From: Rhynchopus sp. YZ270_cl-10
Lineage: Eukaryota; Euglenozoa; Diplonemea; Diplonemida; Diplonemidae
NCBI GenBank assembly: GCA_964035575.1
Contig: OZ037845.1
Location: 1,550,001 to 1,614,000, forward strand
Length of the DNA: 64,000 nucleotides
Direction: 5' to 3'
Shown here: in pieces, positions 32,011-42,507 of the stretch
Layout: every line of letters starts with the position of its first letter
How positions within the stretch are numbered: position 1 is the first letter of the stretch
Made by a program: the position numbers and the translations under genes
Notes under the pieces: generated by a model
Seen by the model: only the letters and a program-made list of their open reading frames with translations
What the model was told of the DNA's origin: nothing
Database searches by the model: none

Positions 32011-32652
32011 ATGCTACGCACGACACTGCTCCTCACAGCTGTTGCGGCTGTCTGTGGTGAGAGGACATGCACTCTTCAGTGTGGAACTGTTGTCGCAAGC
32101 GGCTGGGTGGGCAATGATGAGGGAACCAACGACTGCAACACCTGCACTTGCACTGACGGATCCCTTGCATGTACCAAGTTCGGCTGCACCTCGCCACCGT
32201 GCGACGAGAAGACGTGCACCCTTCAGTGTGGAACTGTCGTCGCAAATGGCTGGATGGGCAATGATGAGGGAACGAACGACTGCAACACTTGCACTTGCAC
32301 TGACGGATCCCTTGTATGCACCAAGATCGGATGCAGCTCGCCGCCATGCGATGAGAGGACGTGCACTCTTCAGTGCGGAACTGTTGTCGCAAGCGGCTGG
32401 GTGGGCAATGATGAGGGAACCAACGACTGCAACACTTGCACTTGCACTGACGGGTCCCTTGTATGCACAAATATCTGCTGCAGCTCGCCACCATGTGGTG
32501 AGAGGACGTGCACTCTGCAGTGCGGAACTGTTGTCGCAAATGGCTGGACTGGTAACGACGAAGGCACCAACGACTGCAACACCTGCACTTGCACTGACGG
32601 ATCACTTGGCTGCACCAAGATCGAATGTATCGACTCCCAGGATTGTAAGTAA
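32011..32652 (+). CDS. Secreted pacifastin-like repeat protein, 4 repeats
   Basis: Single exon, 213 aa. A signal peptide (MLRTTLLLTAVAAVCG) leads directly into four repeats of about 51 residues. Each repeat has the pattern CxLxCG...DCNTCTCTDGS..CTK..C, matching the pacifastin inhibitor signature (C...CNxCxC..xG...CTxxxC), although the first inter-cysteine spacing is longer than usual. Pacifastin domains inhibit serine proteases, so an extracellular inhibitor or cysteine-rich structural protein is likely. Compared with the downstream paralogue it lacks an N-terminal cysteine-rich region of about 70 residues. The junction GCTGTCTGTGGTGAGAGG joins signal-peptide and repeat-linker sequence, suggesting an internal deletion. 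Repeats are less alike here than in the paralogue. Confidence 0.85.
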   Translation: MLRTTLLLTAVAAVCGERTCTLQCGTVVASGWVGNDEGTNDCNTCTCTDGSLACTKFGCTSPPCDEKTCTLQCGTVVANGWMGNDEGTNDCNTCTCTDGSLVCTKIGCSSPPCDERTCTLQCGTVVASGWVGNDEGTNDCNTCTCTDGSLVCTNICCSSPPCGERTCTLQCGTVVANGWTGNDEGTNDCNTCTCTDGSLGCTKIECIDSQDCK

Positions 32653-33289
32653 ACGTGATGTGATAGTTCTGTTCTGACATTGTCAAATGTAATACTTTTT
32701 TTTGTTTTGTGGTAGCTTCTGTTGTAGTTTTATTTTTGCGGAACGAATACACCTTTTTTGGGATGGCTGGAAGCCTCTGATGCTCTCTGTTCTATCTAGA
32801 GAGTTTGTATTCCACCCAGGCACTGCCAAGTTTTGAAATGGGTTCGTATTGAAAGTTAAGTATGGCAGTGCTTGACAATGTAACTTACTGTTGCGGGGTG
32901 GACGGGGTGGAGGGTTTAATGAATGAGGCGCTTTTCGAATTGTCGAACCCTGTGATGCGCTGCACACAGGGCTTTGAGAAAAGCGTTCTTTATTGCCTCA
33001 CCCCTGGTGTCGTGCGGCAATTTTGGGAAGAATCGGCGAAACAATAGAAAAACAATACCAAAAACGTACCTGAAAAAGCTGTACAACAGCAGGTAAAAAA
33101 AAAACAGTGTTTTGTGGCATTTCCGAGTCAATCCGGGCTGTTGTGGGGATATACGGAAAAATGGGAAAACTTTTAGTGACCTAACTTTTCGCAAAATATG
33201 AACCCATACGCGTAAGCAAGGGTTTTTTTCAGGTCTGAAAACCCCAATTTCGGATGTGATTGTGGTGTTTTTGACTGGAAACAGGTGGC

Positions 33290-33382
33290 GTTGGAGGCGC
33301 ACGGTATCCCACTTTTGTCTTTATTCTTTTTGATTCTTTTTTCCCGATTGCTCTCCACGGTGGGGTCACATGTGTGTGTAAA
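33290..33382 (+). repeat. About 110-bp dispersed repeat, copy 2
   Basis: GGCGCACGGTA...CGATTGCTCTCCACGG followed by TGGGGTCACATGTGTG; complement of 9686-9812 and relative of 45395-45512. Present in unit 1 only, so inserted after (or lost since) the segmental duplication. Confidence 0.7.
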
Positions 33383-34787
33383 AACACTCTGAAGTGCCCT
33401 CGCTATGAAATATGAGATTTCTCTGGTTTTAGTAAGGAAACCTGCAAAGAGCTGCTTGAGAAGTACGACGCCATTATATGTCCACGGGACACACTGGATG
33501 GCGGCACGCTTCTCTCTTGCTCCTCTTTTGTAAATCCCCCACTGATATGCTCCCTATTTATATTGGAAGTGAAATCCTTTGCTTTCCAAGATGCTCTATT
33601 TGTGTTGCTTACACGCAGTGTTATTTGAAAGTGAACTTGATTAGCCTGTAGGTAAATTTGTCCTCACGCCTTTTCCTTTTGAATCATTCCCCTCACCCAA
33701 TAATCATGTGCGCCACCCAGGGTAAGAGCCTAAATGGCTTCCTAAAATGGCTGCGGTCAACGAAAAAGACTCAGTAGTAGATTAGTGGGGACAAATCAAG
33801 TGGCAAAATGTTAGTGTAGTTTTTTTTTTTACTACTTTTTCTTCAAGAGACTTTTATTTACATCATCCCTGACAATAAACTTGTGGAACCCAGTGCGGCT
33901 GTTGCTCCGCGATAACGAATATGATAAGGTGACTAAGCACGAGAGGCTTAGGGTCATCTTATAAACTTTTCCTTTATTTGAGATGTTGTACTGCGCAGCA
34001 TAGTACAATTCATTTCGTTCTCAACGTTTTTCTTTCCCCCTTCCTTCTCTTTTTGACCTTCTTCCTGCTTGGACATTCGTCTGATTTATCCCACAAAAAC
34101 CGCGTCGCATATTTGTTTTTCCCCTCCAAGGAAAATCTAGATGTGGTCAAGACACAATCAAATGTCCTGCTTTTATCACCCCTCCCGATTTCCCTCTTCT
34201 TGTTATGCACGAGTCAGCTTCATATTTCAAGATTTCAAAATTTCTCTTTTTTATTTCCTACTTATTTTCTTTGTGTGGATGCTTCAATGCAACACGAAAC
34301 TCTGAGACAAAGAGACACAAGTAACTTTTTGAATAATTGATATCGCAGCTGTGTAGTCATAGCTGTGTCATGTCCACGATTTTTTATAGTTGTAGGCGCA
34401 TTAGCATTTATCTTGATTGAAGCCTGCGTTCAGAAAGGTTTTCAAGCGTTACAACGTCAGTAAGTTGTGTGAGGAGGTTGCAGGTTCACAAAAGCGTTCG
34501 TCTATTTCAGTATTTTTGGTGTTCCCGGAAGATGCATCTTTCAAAGTTTCTTTCTTAGCTTCATCTTGCACATTGAATTAACGTCCGTACACATCTCTTC
34601 ACTCAAGGGGGCGTCTTGTTGATGTACGTGGTGCTGGAGCTATCTTTTTTACAGCAAAAGAGTGATGCGTGAATGACACAAAGATAAGTCTGTCTCCCTT
34701 CCCTTCTGATACCCGTCCTCTTCTCCCAGCACCTCAGCCACGTCACCCCACAGATACTCTTTTGATACAAACACATACCTTGCTCCA

Positions 34788-36521
34788 ATGCTACGCACGA
34801 CACTGCTCCTCACAGCTGTTGCGGCTGTCTCAGCTCAGCAGTGCTGGGCCAACGACGACTGCGCACCTAGCGAGTGGTGCCGTCCGATTCAATGGTACGG
34901 CCACTGCTTCACGTTCTACTCTGTCTGTGTTCCCAAGCGCGCAGAGGGCGAGACCTGTGGTGGTACAGCATGCCGCGCCGAGCACTGTGAAGACCACCTG
35001 TCGTGTGAGAGCGATGGTACTCGATCGGTGTGCGTCCAACCTAAGAAGGAGACGTGCACCCTTCAGTGCGGAACTGTCGTTGCAAACGGATGGATGGGTA
35101 ATGATGAGGGAACCAACGACTGCAACACCTGCACTTGCACTGACGGATCACTTGGCTGCACCAAGATCGGCTGCAGCTCGCCGCCATGTGGTGAGAGGAC
35201 GTGCACTCTTCAGTGTGGAACTGTTGTCGCAAATGGCTGGACTGGTAACGACGAAGGCACCAACGACTGCAACACCTGCACTTGCACTGACGGATCACTT
35301 GGCTGCACCAAGATCGGCTGCAGCTCGCCACCATGTGGTGAGAGGACGTGCACTCTTCAGTGTGGAACTGTTGTCGCAAATGGCTGGACTGGTAACGACG
35401 AAGGCACCAACGACTGCAACACCTGCACTTGCACTGACGGATCACTTGGCTGCACCAAGATCGGCTGCAGCTCGCCACCATGTGGTGAGAGGAGGTGCAC
35501 TCTTCAGTGTGGAACTGTTGTCGCAAGCGGCTGGATGGGGAACGACGAAGGAACCAACGACTGCAACACCTGCACTTGCACTGACGGATCACTGGGCTGC
35601 ACCAAGATCGGGTGCAGCTCGCCGCCATGTGGTGAGAGGACGTGCACTCTTCAGTGTGGAACTGTTGTCGCAAATGGCTGGACTGGTAACGACGAAGGCA
35701 CCAACGACTGCAACACCTGCACTTGCACTGACGGATCACTTGGCTGCACCAAGATCGGCTGCAGCTCGCCACCATGTGGTGAGAGGACGTGCACTCTTCA
35801 GTGTGGAACTGTTGTCGCAAATGGCTGGACTGGTAACGACGAAGGCACCAACGACTGCAACACCTGCACTTGCACTGACGGATCACTTGGCTGCACCAAG
35901 ATCGGCTGCAGCTCGCCACCATGTGGTGAGAGGAGGTGCACTCTTCAGTGTGGAACTGTTGTCGCAAGCGGCTGGATGGGGAACGACGAAGGAACCAACG
36001 ACTGCAACACCTGCACTTGCACTGACGGATCACTGGGCTGCACCAAGATCGGGTGCAGCTCGCCGCCATGTGGTGAGAGGACGTGCACTCTTCAGTGTGG
36101 AACTGTTGTCGCAAATGGCTGGACTGGTAACGACGAAGGCACCAACGACTGCAACACCTGCACTTGCACTGACGGATCACTTGGCTGCACCAAGATCGGC
36201 TGCAGCTCGCCACCATGTGGTGAGAGGACGTGCACTCTTCAGTGTGGAACTGTTGTCGCAAGCGGCTGGACCGGTAACGACGAAGGCACCAACGACTGCA
36301 ACACCTGCACTTGCACTGACGGATCACTTGGCTGCACCAAGATCGGCTGCAGCTCGCCACCATGTGGTGAGAGGACGTGCACTCTTCAGTGTGGAACTGT
36401 TGTCGCAAGCGGCTGGACCGGTAACGACGAAGGCACCAACGACTGCAACACCTGCACTTGCACTGACGGATCACTTGGCTGCACCAAGATCGGATGTATC
36501 GACTCCCCGGGTTGTAAGTAA
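34788..36521 (+). CDS. Secreted pacifastin-like repeat protein, 10 repeats
   Basis: Single exon, 577 aa. Signal peptide MLRTTLLLTAVAAVSA; then a cysteine-rich region of about 70 residues (CWANDDCAPSEWC...GETCGG..C...HCEDHLSC) with a dickkopf/colipase-like cysteine pattern. Then ten 51-residue pacifastin-like repeats (C.LQCGTVV..GW.GNDEGTNDCNTCTCTDGS) and a short Cys-containing tail. Repeats are nearly identical at DNA level. Units 2-4 and 5-7 form a duplicated three-unit block (variants NGWTG, NGWTG, SGWMG preceded by ERRC), giving a 459 bp higher-order repeat. Likely an extracellular, disulfide-rich protease inhibitor or matrix protein. Because 153 bp is divisible by three, other frames also stay open; those are artefacts. 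Confidence 0.88.
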   Translation: MLRTTLLLTAVAAVSAQQCWANDDCAPSEWCRPIQWYGHCFTFYSVCVPKRAEGETCGGTACRAEHCEDHLSCESDGTRSVCVQPKKETCTLQCGTVVANGWMGNDEGTNDCNTCTCTDGSLGCTKIGCSSPPCGERTCTLQCGTVVANGWTGNDEGTNDCNTCTCTDGSLGCTKIGCSSPPCGERTCTLQCGTVVANGWTGNDEGTNDCNTCTCTDGSLGCTKIGCSSPPCGERRCTLQCGTVVASGWMGNDEGTNDCNTCTCTDGSLGCTKIGCSSPPCGERTCTLQCGTVVANGWTGNDEGTNDCNTCTCTDGSLGCTKIGCSSPPCGERTCTLQCGTVVANGWTGNDEGTNDCNTCTCTDGSLGCTKIGCSSPPCGERRCTLQCGTVVASGWMGNDEGTNDCNTCTCTDGSLGCTKIGCSSPPCGERTCTLQCGTVVANGWTGNDEGTNDCNTCTCTDGSLGCTKIGCSSPPCGERTCTLQCGTVVASGWTGNDEGTNDCNTCTCTDGSLGCTKIGCSSPPCGERTCTLQCGTVVASGWTGNDEGTNDCNTCTCTDGSLGCTKIGCIDSPGCK

Positions 36522-36883
36522 ACCTGATGTGTTAGTTCTGTTCTGACCTCGTAAAATGGAATAGTTTTATCGTTTTGGTAGTTTGTTGTGTCGCGTGAGT
36601 TTTATTTTTGCTGAACGAATACACCTTTTTTGGGATGGCTGGAAGCCTCTGATGCTCTCTGTTCTATCTAGAGAGAATGTCATTCCACCCGAGTCACTGC
36701 CACGTTTTGAAATGGGTTCGTATTGAAAGTTAAGTATGGCAGTACTTGACAATGTAACTTACTGTTGCGGGGTGGACGGGGTGGAGGGTTTAATGAATGA
36801 GGCGCTTTTCGAATTGTCGAACCCTGTGATGCGCTGCACACAGGGCTTTGAGAAAAGCGTTCTTTATTGCCTCACCCACGATG

Positions 36884-36921
<38 letters not shown>

Positions 36922-36930
36922 CTTTATTTT

Positions 36931-37160
36931 CATAGGTTTCGAACGCGCGTTCGAAAATCGGAAAACGCGCACATGAAAAAAAAAAAAAAAAACGCGCGTT
37001 CGAAAAGCCGGACGCGCGTAAAAAAAAAAAGGGCGTTTTTTTTTTCGTTTTTCAAACGCGCGTTTTTTTTCGTTTTTTTCAAACGCGCGTTTTTTTTTTC
37101 GTTTTTCAAACGCGCACTCGAAAACGCCCTAAAAACGCGAACGCGCGTTCGAAACCTATG
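36931..37160. mobile_element. 230-bp MITE rich in ACGCGCGTT
   Basis: Perfect 23 bp terminal inverted repeats CATAGGTTTCGAACGCGCGTTCG (36931-36953 and complement 37138-37160) are flanked by a 6 bp duplication TATTTT (36925-36930 and 37161-37166). The interior alternates A/T runs with CGCG motifs that themselves form nested palindromes. It lies in unit 2 of the duplication and is absent from unit 1, so it is younger than the duplication or was lost from unit 1. Confidence 0.85.
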
Positions 37161-37915
37161 TATTTTCCCTTTTGAAAGAATTTTTGATCATTTTTTTTTT
37201 ATTGGCGGTCGCTGATTCGTAATTGCGGACAGTTGAGTGGAGTCTTGCTCTAAGTTGATTGTATGTTTGCATGGAAGTGTGCTGAGGTTGTGCGCCACCA
37301 TTGCTTTTGTGAGATACTGGATCTCTCGATGTTGCGCACACCCTTTTATCACTGCTAAAAATATTGCAAAAACAGCTTTCTGCAGTACCGGACGATTCCC
37401 GTTTTTGCGAAGAGCTGCTTGAGAAGTACGCCGCCATTATATGTCCACGAGACACACTGGATGGCGGCACGCTTCTCTCTTGCTCCTCTTTTGTAAATTC
37501 CCCACTGATATGCTCCCTATTTATATTGGAAGTGAAATCCTTTGCTTTCAAAGATGCTCTATTTTTCATTTTTTTTTCTTCAAGAAACTTTTATTTGAGT
37601 TGTTGTACTGCACAACCACAGCAACAATTCATCTCGTTTTCAACGTTCCCCCCCCCCCCCCCCCCCCCCTTTTCTTATTCTCTTTTTCACCTTCTTCCTG
37701 CTTGGACATTCGTCGTGATTTATCCCACAAAAACCGCGTCGCATATTTGTTTTTCCCCTTAGGAAAATCTAGATATGATCAAAACCCAATCAAATCTCCT
37801 GATTTTATTACCCCTCCCGATTTCTCTGAAATTTCATCTTTTTTTTGTTATGCACGAGTTATCTTCACATTTCAAAATTTCTCTTTTTTTTCTTTTTTTT
37901 TTTTTTTTTTCTTTG

Positions 37916-38493
37916 CTATGGTCTTCCTCCGATTTCTCATAAAACGAATCCTATTTTCAACCTACCTTCCTTCACCCCCCCTGTAAGGGTAACCGTAGGT
38001 GAAGTAAGGTATAGTATTGAAATCGATGTGGGGGGGGAGTAAAGGGTCAATTTTACAAAACCAGATTTTGAGGAAAATTTTAGCCGAAAATGGGCCCCAC
38101 GTATAAGCAACCGGGCTCATATTTCTCAAAAATTAAGTGGTCAAAAAATTGTCCAATTTTCGAGATTGACCCCACCACTGCACGGGCGGAGTCCAAAAAT
38201 GCAAATAAGGACCCTTTTTAATTTGTTCTCTTGAAATGTATAATTTCATGTTTTCGCGAAAAAAATTACAACTGATCCCTACAAGGGTTGAAGGAAGGTG
38301 GTTGAAAACAACAGTAACAACAAGGACAAGTAATTGCTAAGGAAAAACGGGTGTGATGTGGAAAACTCCGCGCGATTTTCGAAACCACCGTAGTATCCTG
38401 GCGATTTGCTGGAGGTGCTGATGTGCCTGGTGTGATCGATGTGTTGTAGTCTGTGCATTCTGTGTTCCCTCCGCACTGCTCCAACGACGACGA
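37916..38493. other. Gene-free spacer
   Basis: T-rich sequence, then a diverged copy of the 80 bp repeat (38140-38210). Composition becomes more balanced from 38290 on. Confidence 0.5.
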
Positions 38494-38777
38494 CAATGTG
38501 GGGAGCCTGTGGACAAAACGAGCTGGAACACGCCGAGCCTGCCGAGCTGACGTCAAACAACGCTATCGAGCAGATGGTGCTGGACGAAGAGGACAGCCCC
38601 CCTTCTTTAACGTTTCAGATGCTGGCGTCCCAGTGGGTCTGGCAGCTTACGAAGAGCGTTAGCATACCTGCAGAAGAGCAGAATGCTGGGCGTGTTGTAG
38701 ATTATTTCTACAGGATGGAGTTCCACATCACACCCCGTTTTTTTTCCGATAGCAATTACTTGTTGAATTTTTTGTAA
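38494..38777 (+). CDS. Possible small ORF or upstream exon, unassigned
   Basis: ATG at 38494 opens a 94-codon frame (WGACGQNELEHAEPAELTSN..., IPAEEQNAGRVV...) with coding-like composition over its first two thirds and then T-rich sequence. No family recognised. It could be a small gene, an exon of the downstream glycosyltransferase (I see no clear GTATG donor), or a pseudogene. Confidence 0.3.
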
Positions 38778-38958
38778 GAAAACCTTGAAGTCACCCCCCT
38801 CCCTCCGACACAATCCTTCCAGAGCGAGACACTACACTACAGTCTTATTACACCTTTCCCTCTTTTTGGGTACTTTTTTAAAAGGATTTACAATTTATAC
38901 CCCCCACAAGAACACGCAGCAGCGGACGCGGAGTCCGTCCCCTGCCACTGCCCCGGGC

Positions 38959-41886
38959 ATGGCCATAGTCGAGTACGACGACTCCTCCAATGATGACGTT
39001 TCCATGCCCAACCACGCTGTGTGGATGCCCCAGGACAGACGCTGGCGTGACCGCGGACCCTCACGCTTTCAACGCAACCGACGTATGGCCTACCCCCTTT
39101 TACCCACTCAGTTTGCCTTCCTCATACACGACGCCTCCAGCGTGGCGTTTCGGATTTTTTTTTTGCATTTTTTTAGGTGACAAACTACGGCTCGCATTTT
39201 CTTTTTTTTCAGGCTCGAAAGAAGCAAACGCAAAGCAGTCGCATGACTTCCGATTTATTGGTGCGGTGGCAATGCTTCTCTCGACGGGGTGGCTGTACCT
39301 GCACTATGGTGTCAAGGCAAACGTTGCTGAGATGACAGGGAACAGCCCTGGTGGAAGGCGTGACGAATTCTACCAAGGCGATGCTGCCGAGATCCGCAAG
39401 CTACGTGAGGAGCTGCACACCGCGAACAAACACATCGAAGGCCTCGAACGCGCCGTCAACCTCAAGCCCATCGACCCGCAGCTCGCCTCAGACAACGAGC
39501 AGGCTGTGCTCCGCGAGCTCACACCCAAAACCACCACACACCAACCCCCCGCCGTCTCCTTCCACCAGCAGGCCGACCCCATCAGCTCCTCTCTCGACCG
39601 CATCGCAGCGAAGGCCATCAACGACACCATTGTGCTGTCGTTCTGCTCAATCAAATACCTACAACCTATGGCGAACTGGCTGGCTGCGCTCAACAAACAT
39701 GGCATCAAAAACTGGGGCATCGTCTGTCTAGATCAGCCCATGCGAAAATGGCTACAAGAGCACAACACAGAATGCGCGTACTTCCTGAAGGGCTGGAAGC
39801 ATGGAGTCTACGACCCTGAAGAAAGCAACGTCGTCTGCGACAAGCCCGGCGAACACGAGGCCATGAGTCTCTCGAAGTGCAAAGCAGGCTGCGTCAACGA
39901 CGTAGACTGCGCCGCCATCACATATGTCCAAGCAAACAAAAGCTGTGCCCGATGTCCAGTATGTTTTTCTTTAACCCACTCTTACCACCGAAAATCATCA
40001 ACAGGAAAACTACCAACGGACCACCACCACTGGGTACGAATTGCATCACAAGAGAACCACCACCACCCTCTGGTATGCCGCTCTATTTCTATGCAACTTT
40101 TTGGACTCCAACCCAATTCAGGTTTGCCCGCTGGAAGCTGCTTGTACGTCTTCTTGACATGGGCATCAGTGTGATGCTGGCAGATCTTGATGCGATCTTC
40201 CTGCGCAACCCCATATCGTATCTGAGCTCCCTGCCGCATGCAGACCTCATCACACAGCGCGGGTCGTTTCCGAGCTGGCTCAGTGCGAAGTGGGGGTCTG
40301 CGCTGTGCATGGGGTTTGCTTACTGGCGGGCGACCCCGGCGACACGGCGCTTTACGGTGATGATGAACAAAGTGCTTCTGAAGACGGGCGACGACCAGAT
40401 CGGTGTGAACGTGGCGCTCGACAAGGCGAACATCGTCTGGGACGAAGGTATGACGACCTTCAGCGACTCGCGCAACTACAGCTACGGGAGCACGGAGAAG
40501 GGCCTGCGGGTGGCGATGCTGCCGCACAGCATGTTCCCACGCAAATGCGACGACACACCCATCGAAGACTTCGAACGCGATGTCCTCGTCGCACACTGTT
40601 TCGCAGCACAGAAATCAGGCGAAGCCAAAAAGGAGAAAGCCAAAGCATTCAAGCTGTGGGTCGTACAGGTACTGTTTAAAACGGGTTGGTTCTTGGTTTT
40701 CTACACTAGTGTACCTCTGAGAGAGTTTTGATAACCAGAATGGTGTGGCCCGATTTCTGGTTTTGCGTGTCTCAAGAATGGCCCAAGAATGGCCCAAAAG
40801 TGGGTTAAATCGAGGGGGGGTCCCTTTTTTAATTTGTTACCCGGTGTTTTTTTTGGGGTGGTTTTCACGCTAGGTCTGACCCGGAGGCACCTCTGCATAG
40901 TGACTGGAGGGGAAATTTGGGGTGGTCCGAACCTTTCGGTTAGGAATAATTCACAACACGGTGGCTAAAATCGGGGTTTTCCGGGAAGGGATACCCTAAG
41001 GGGGAAACCGATTGACCTTGAGTCCTCCTTGGCTTCAAGGAGCCAGACAGTTCACCTCGGGGGGGCACATGGCGTGCCCTGGCAGAATAATCGGGTTGAG
41101 CCTGTTAACTGCTGTGCCACAGTTGGTCCAGCTGGTCACTTTATTCCCGATATTCGGGAAGCCAAAAACCGTGAGGGACCGATAATGACTTTTTTCCTTT
41201 GTTAAGGCGCCCCTACGCATCCACTGTACTGTACTCCCAATCCCCCGTCTATGCTGTGTATACTGTGTATACTGTGTATACTGTGTATACTGTGTATACT
41301 GTGTATACTGTGTATACTGTGTATACTGTGTATACTGTGTATACTGTGTATACTGTGTATACTGTGTATACTGTGTATACTGTGTATACTGTGTATACTG
41401 TGTATACTGTGTATACTGTGTATACTGTGTATACTGTGTATACTGTGTATACTGTGTATACTGTGTATACTGTGTATACTGTGTATACTGTGTATACTGT
41501 GTATACTGTGTATACTGTGTATACTGTGTATACTGTGTATACTGTGTATACTGTGTATACTGTGTATACTGTGTATACTGTGTAAAGGGCAAAAAAATTA
41601 AAAAATACACCTAAAAAAACACGGCTCAAGAATGGCCCAAGAATGGCCCAAAAGTGGGTTAAATCGAGGGGCGGGCCACACCACAGAAGCGATATATTTC
41701 ACTTCGAACTTCTAAGGTTCATCTTATACACTTTTCCGCTCTAAAAGGCAAAGAACGATCATAACGATTTCAAAAACACACAACTACATCACACACCACA
41801 CCACCACATCACAGGAAGGATGGGAAAACCTCCCAGTCATGCCCGTCTTCGAAGACTACCTATCATCGCTTCTGCTGAAGGACTGA
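38959..41886 (+). CDS. Type II membrane glycosyltransferase with PAN-like insert, five exons
   Basis: Exons 38959-39082, 39213-39958, 40005-40072, 40122-40668 and 41815-41886 (518 aa); phases are compatible at all joins. Introns are 130, 46, 49 and 1146 nt. A cytosolic N-terminus is followed by a membrane anchor (about 56-73, FIGAVAMLLSTGWLYLHY), a coiled stem (KLREELHTANKHIEGLERAV) and the luminal domain. KAINDTIVLSFCSIKYL starts the fold. The segment LVRLLDMGISVMLADLDAIFLRNP contains the DLD metal-binding DxD (334-336), as in the PF03407 nucleotide-sugar transferase family. Between them, about residues 247-290 form a Cys-rich PAN/apple-like module (SLSKCKAGCVNDVDCAAITYV). Probably Golgi. 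The third exon's donor is ambiguous (40034 or 40073); I chose GTATGC at 40073. The last intron contains a transposable element. Confidence 0.82.
40741..41683. mobile_element. TGGTG/CACCA element with 9-mer satellite, inside an intron
   Basis: Perfect 12 bp terminal inverted repeats TGGTGTGGCCCG / CGGGCCACACCA, flanked by a 5 bp duplication CAGAA (40736-40740 and 41684-41688). Near both ends lies the same 50 bp block in direct orientation (40771-40820 and 41626-41672), containing tandem 11-mers AAGAATGGCCC and then AAAAGTGGGTTAAATCGAGG. The centre holds the 9-mer array. Without the element the host intron would be about 198 nt. Architecture parallels 9542-11155. No transposase ORF. Confidence 0.85.
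41255..41583. repeat. Satellite (TGTGTATAC)n, about 36 copies
   Basis: Perfect 9-mer array of about 329 bp inside the intronic element. The same 9-mer occurs in reverse complement at 45248-45376. Confidence 0.98.
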
Positions 41887-42507
41887 GGGAGAAGCAACAC
41901 TTACCCGTTTGTCTTTGGTCTTTGGGAAGCCTTTTCGGAAAACCCACAGAACGACGTCAAAGGGGTTGCCAATTGTGTGTTTTTATGCGAGCTTTTATAA
42001 GACGCACAGAGGCTTGGGGTCCCTCAACAGGCACAGAGACAGCCTGAGGGGGAAGGGGGTGTCCAAAGTTAACCAACATAACAGCAATCTGCCACCCAAA
42101 AGAGAATGACAATCCTTCAGAAAGCCATATAAACGAGACGTACTCTGGTTTCTTCCCATGGATGTTTTCAAAAGGTGACTAAACACGAGAGGCTTAGCTT
42201 CATCTTATAAACTATTCTGTTTTTTCCCCCATTCAATGGGAGGTGTATTTGGGTGTCAAAAACGGTGACATTTCACTTACCAATCTGTTTTGGCTTGGGG
42301 TAGGGCTGGGGGGAGGTACGTTACCCTTCCACTATCTGAATTTTATTCTTTACCTAGTGAAAGGTGACGGAGCCCCAAGAGAAGTGCCCAGCGGAGTTAA
42401 AACATTATTTTGCTAAAGGGTTGAGTGACAAAATAGCATCTTTTATTAGTGACTGATCAAATGCAAGACATACAGTTAAACAAATTTGTCAAATAATGGA
42501 GGATTTA
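41887..42507. other. Gene-free spacer with dispersed motif
   Basis: 3' region of the glycosyltransferase gene, then GTGACTAAACACGAGAGGCTTAG and TTCATCTTATAAACTATTC at 42176-42216, closely matching 33929-33973 and 7028-7067. ACGCACAGAGGCTTGGGG at about 42001-42018 is a weaker copy. Confidence 0.6.

Larger units (their letters stand above)
31562..34336 (+). repeat. Tandem segmental duplication, unit 1
   Basis: Starts at TTGATATCGCAGCTGTGT and contains the shorter pacifastin-like gene with promoter region and 3' flank. Matched by unit 2 (34337-37915). The 5' flank (about 450 bp) and 3' flank (32650-33005) are nearly identical between units. The segments 33006-33430 and 36880-37395 differ because each unit received its own insertions. 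Confidence 0.9.
34337..37915 (+). repeat. Tandem segmental duplication, unit 2
   Basis: Second unit, longer because its gene has ten repeats and because a MITE (36931-37160) and a long T run are inserted. Its last part (37395-37900) matches 33435-34260 discontinuously. A 20-base C run at about 37648-37668 and T runs suggest slippage-prone sequence. Confidence 0.9.

Noticed and set aside
31826-32072. Minus-strand ORFs upstream of both pacifastin-like genes
   Set aside because: Identical only because the flanks are duplicated; no domain or coding bias.
34669-36546. 625-codon alternative frame and 477-codon antisense frame over the ten-repeat gene
   Set aside because: The 153 bp repeat preserves openness in all frames. 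Only the annotated frame has a signal peptide and regular cysteine spacing.
41035-41629. ORFs on both strands through the 9-mer array at 41 kb
   Set aside because: Open because the 9-mer is a multiple of three and lacks stops; they lie in an intron of the glycosyltransferase gene.
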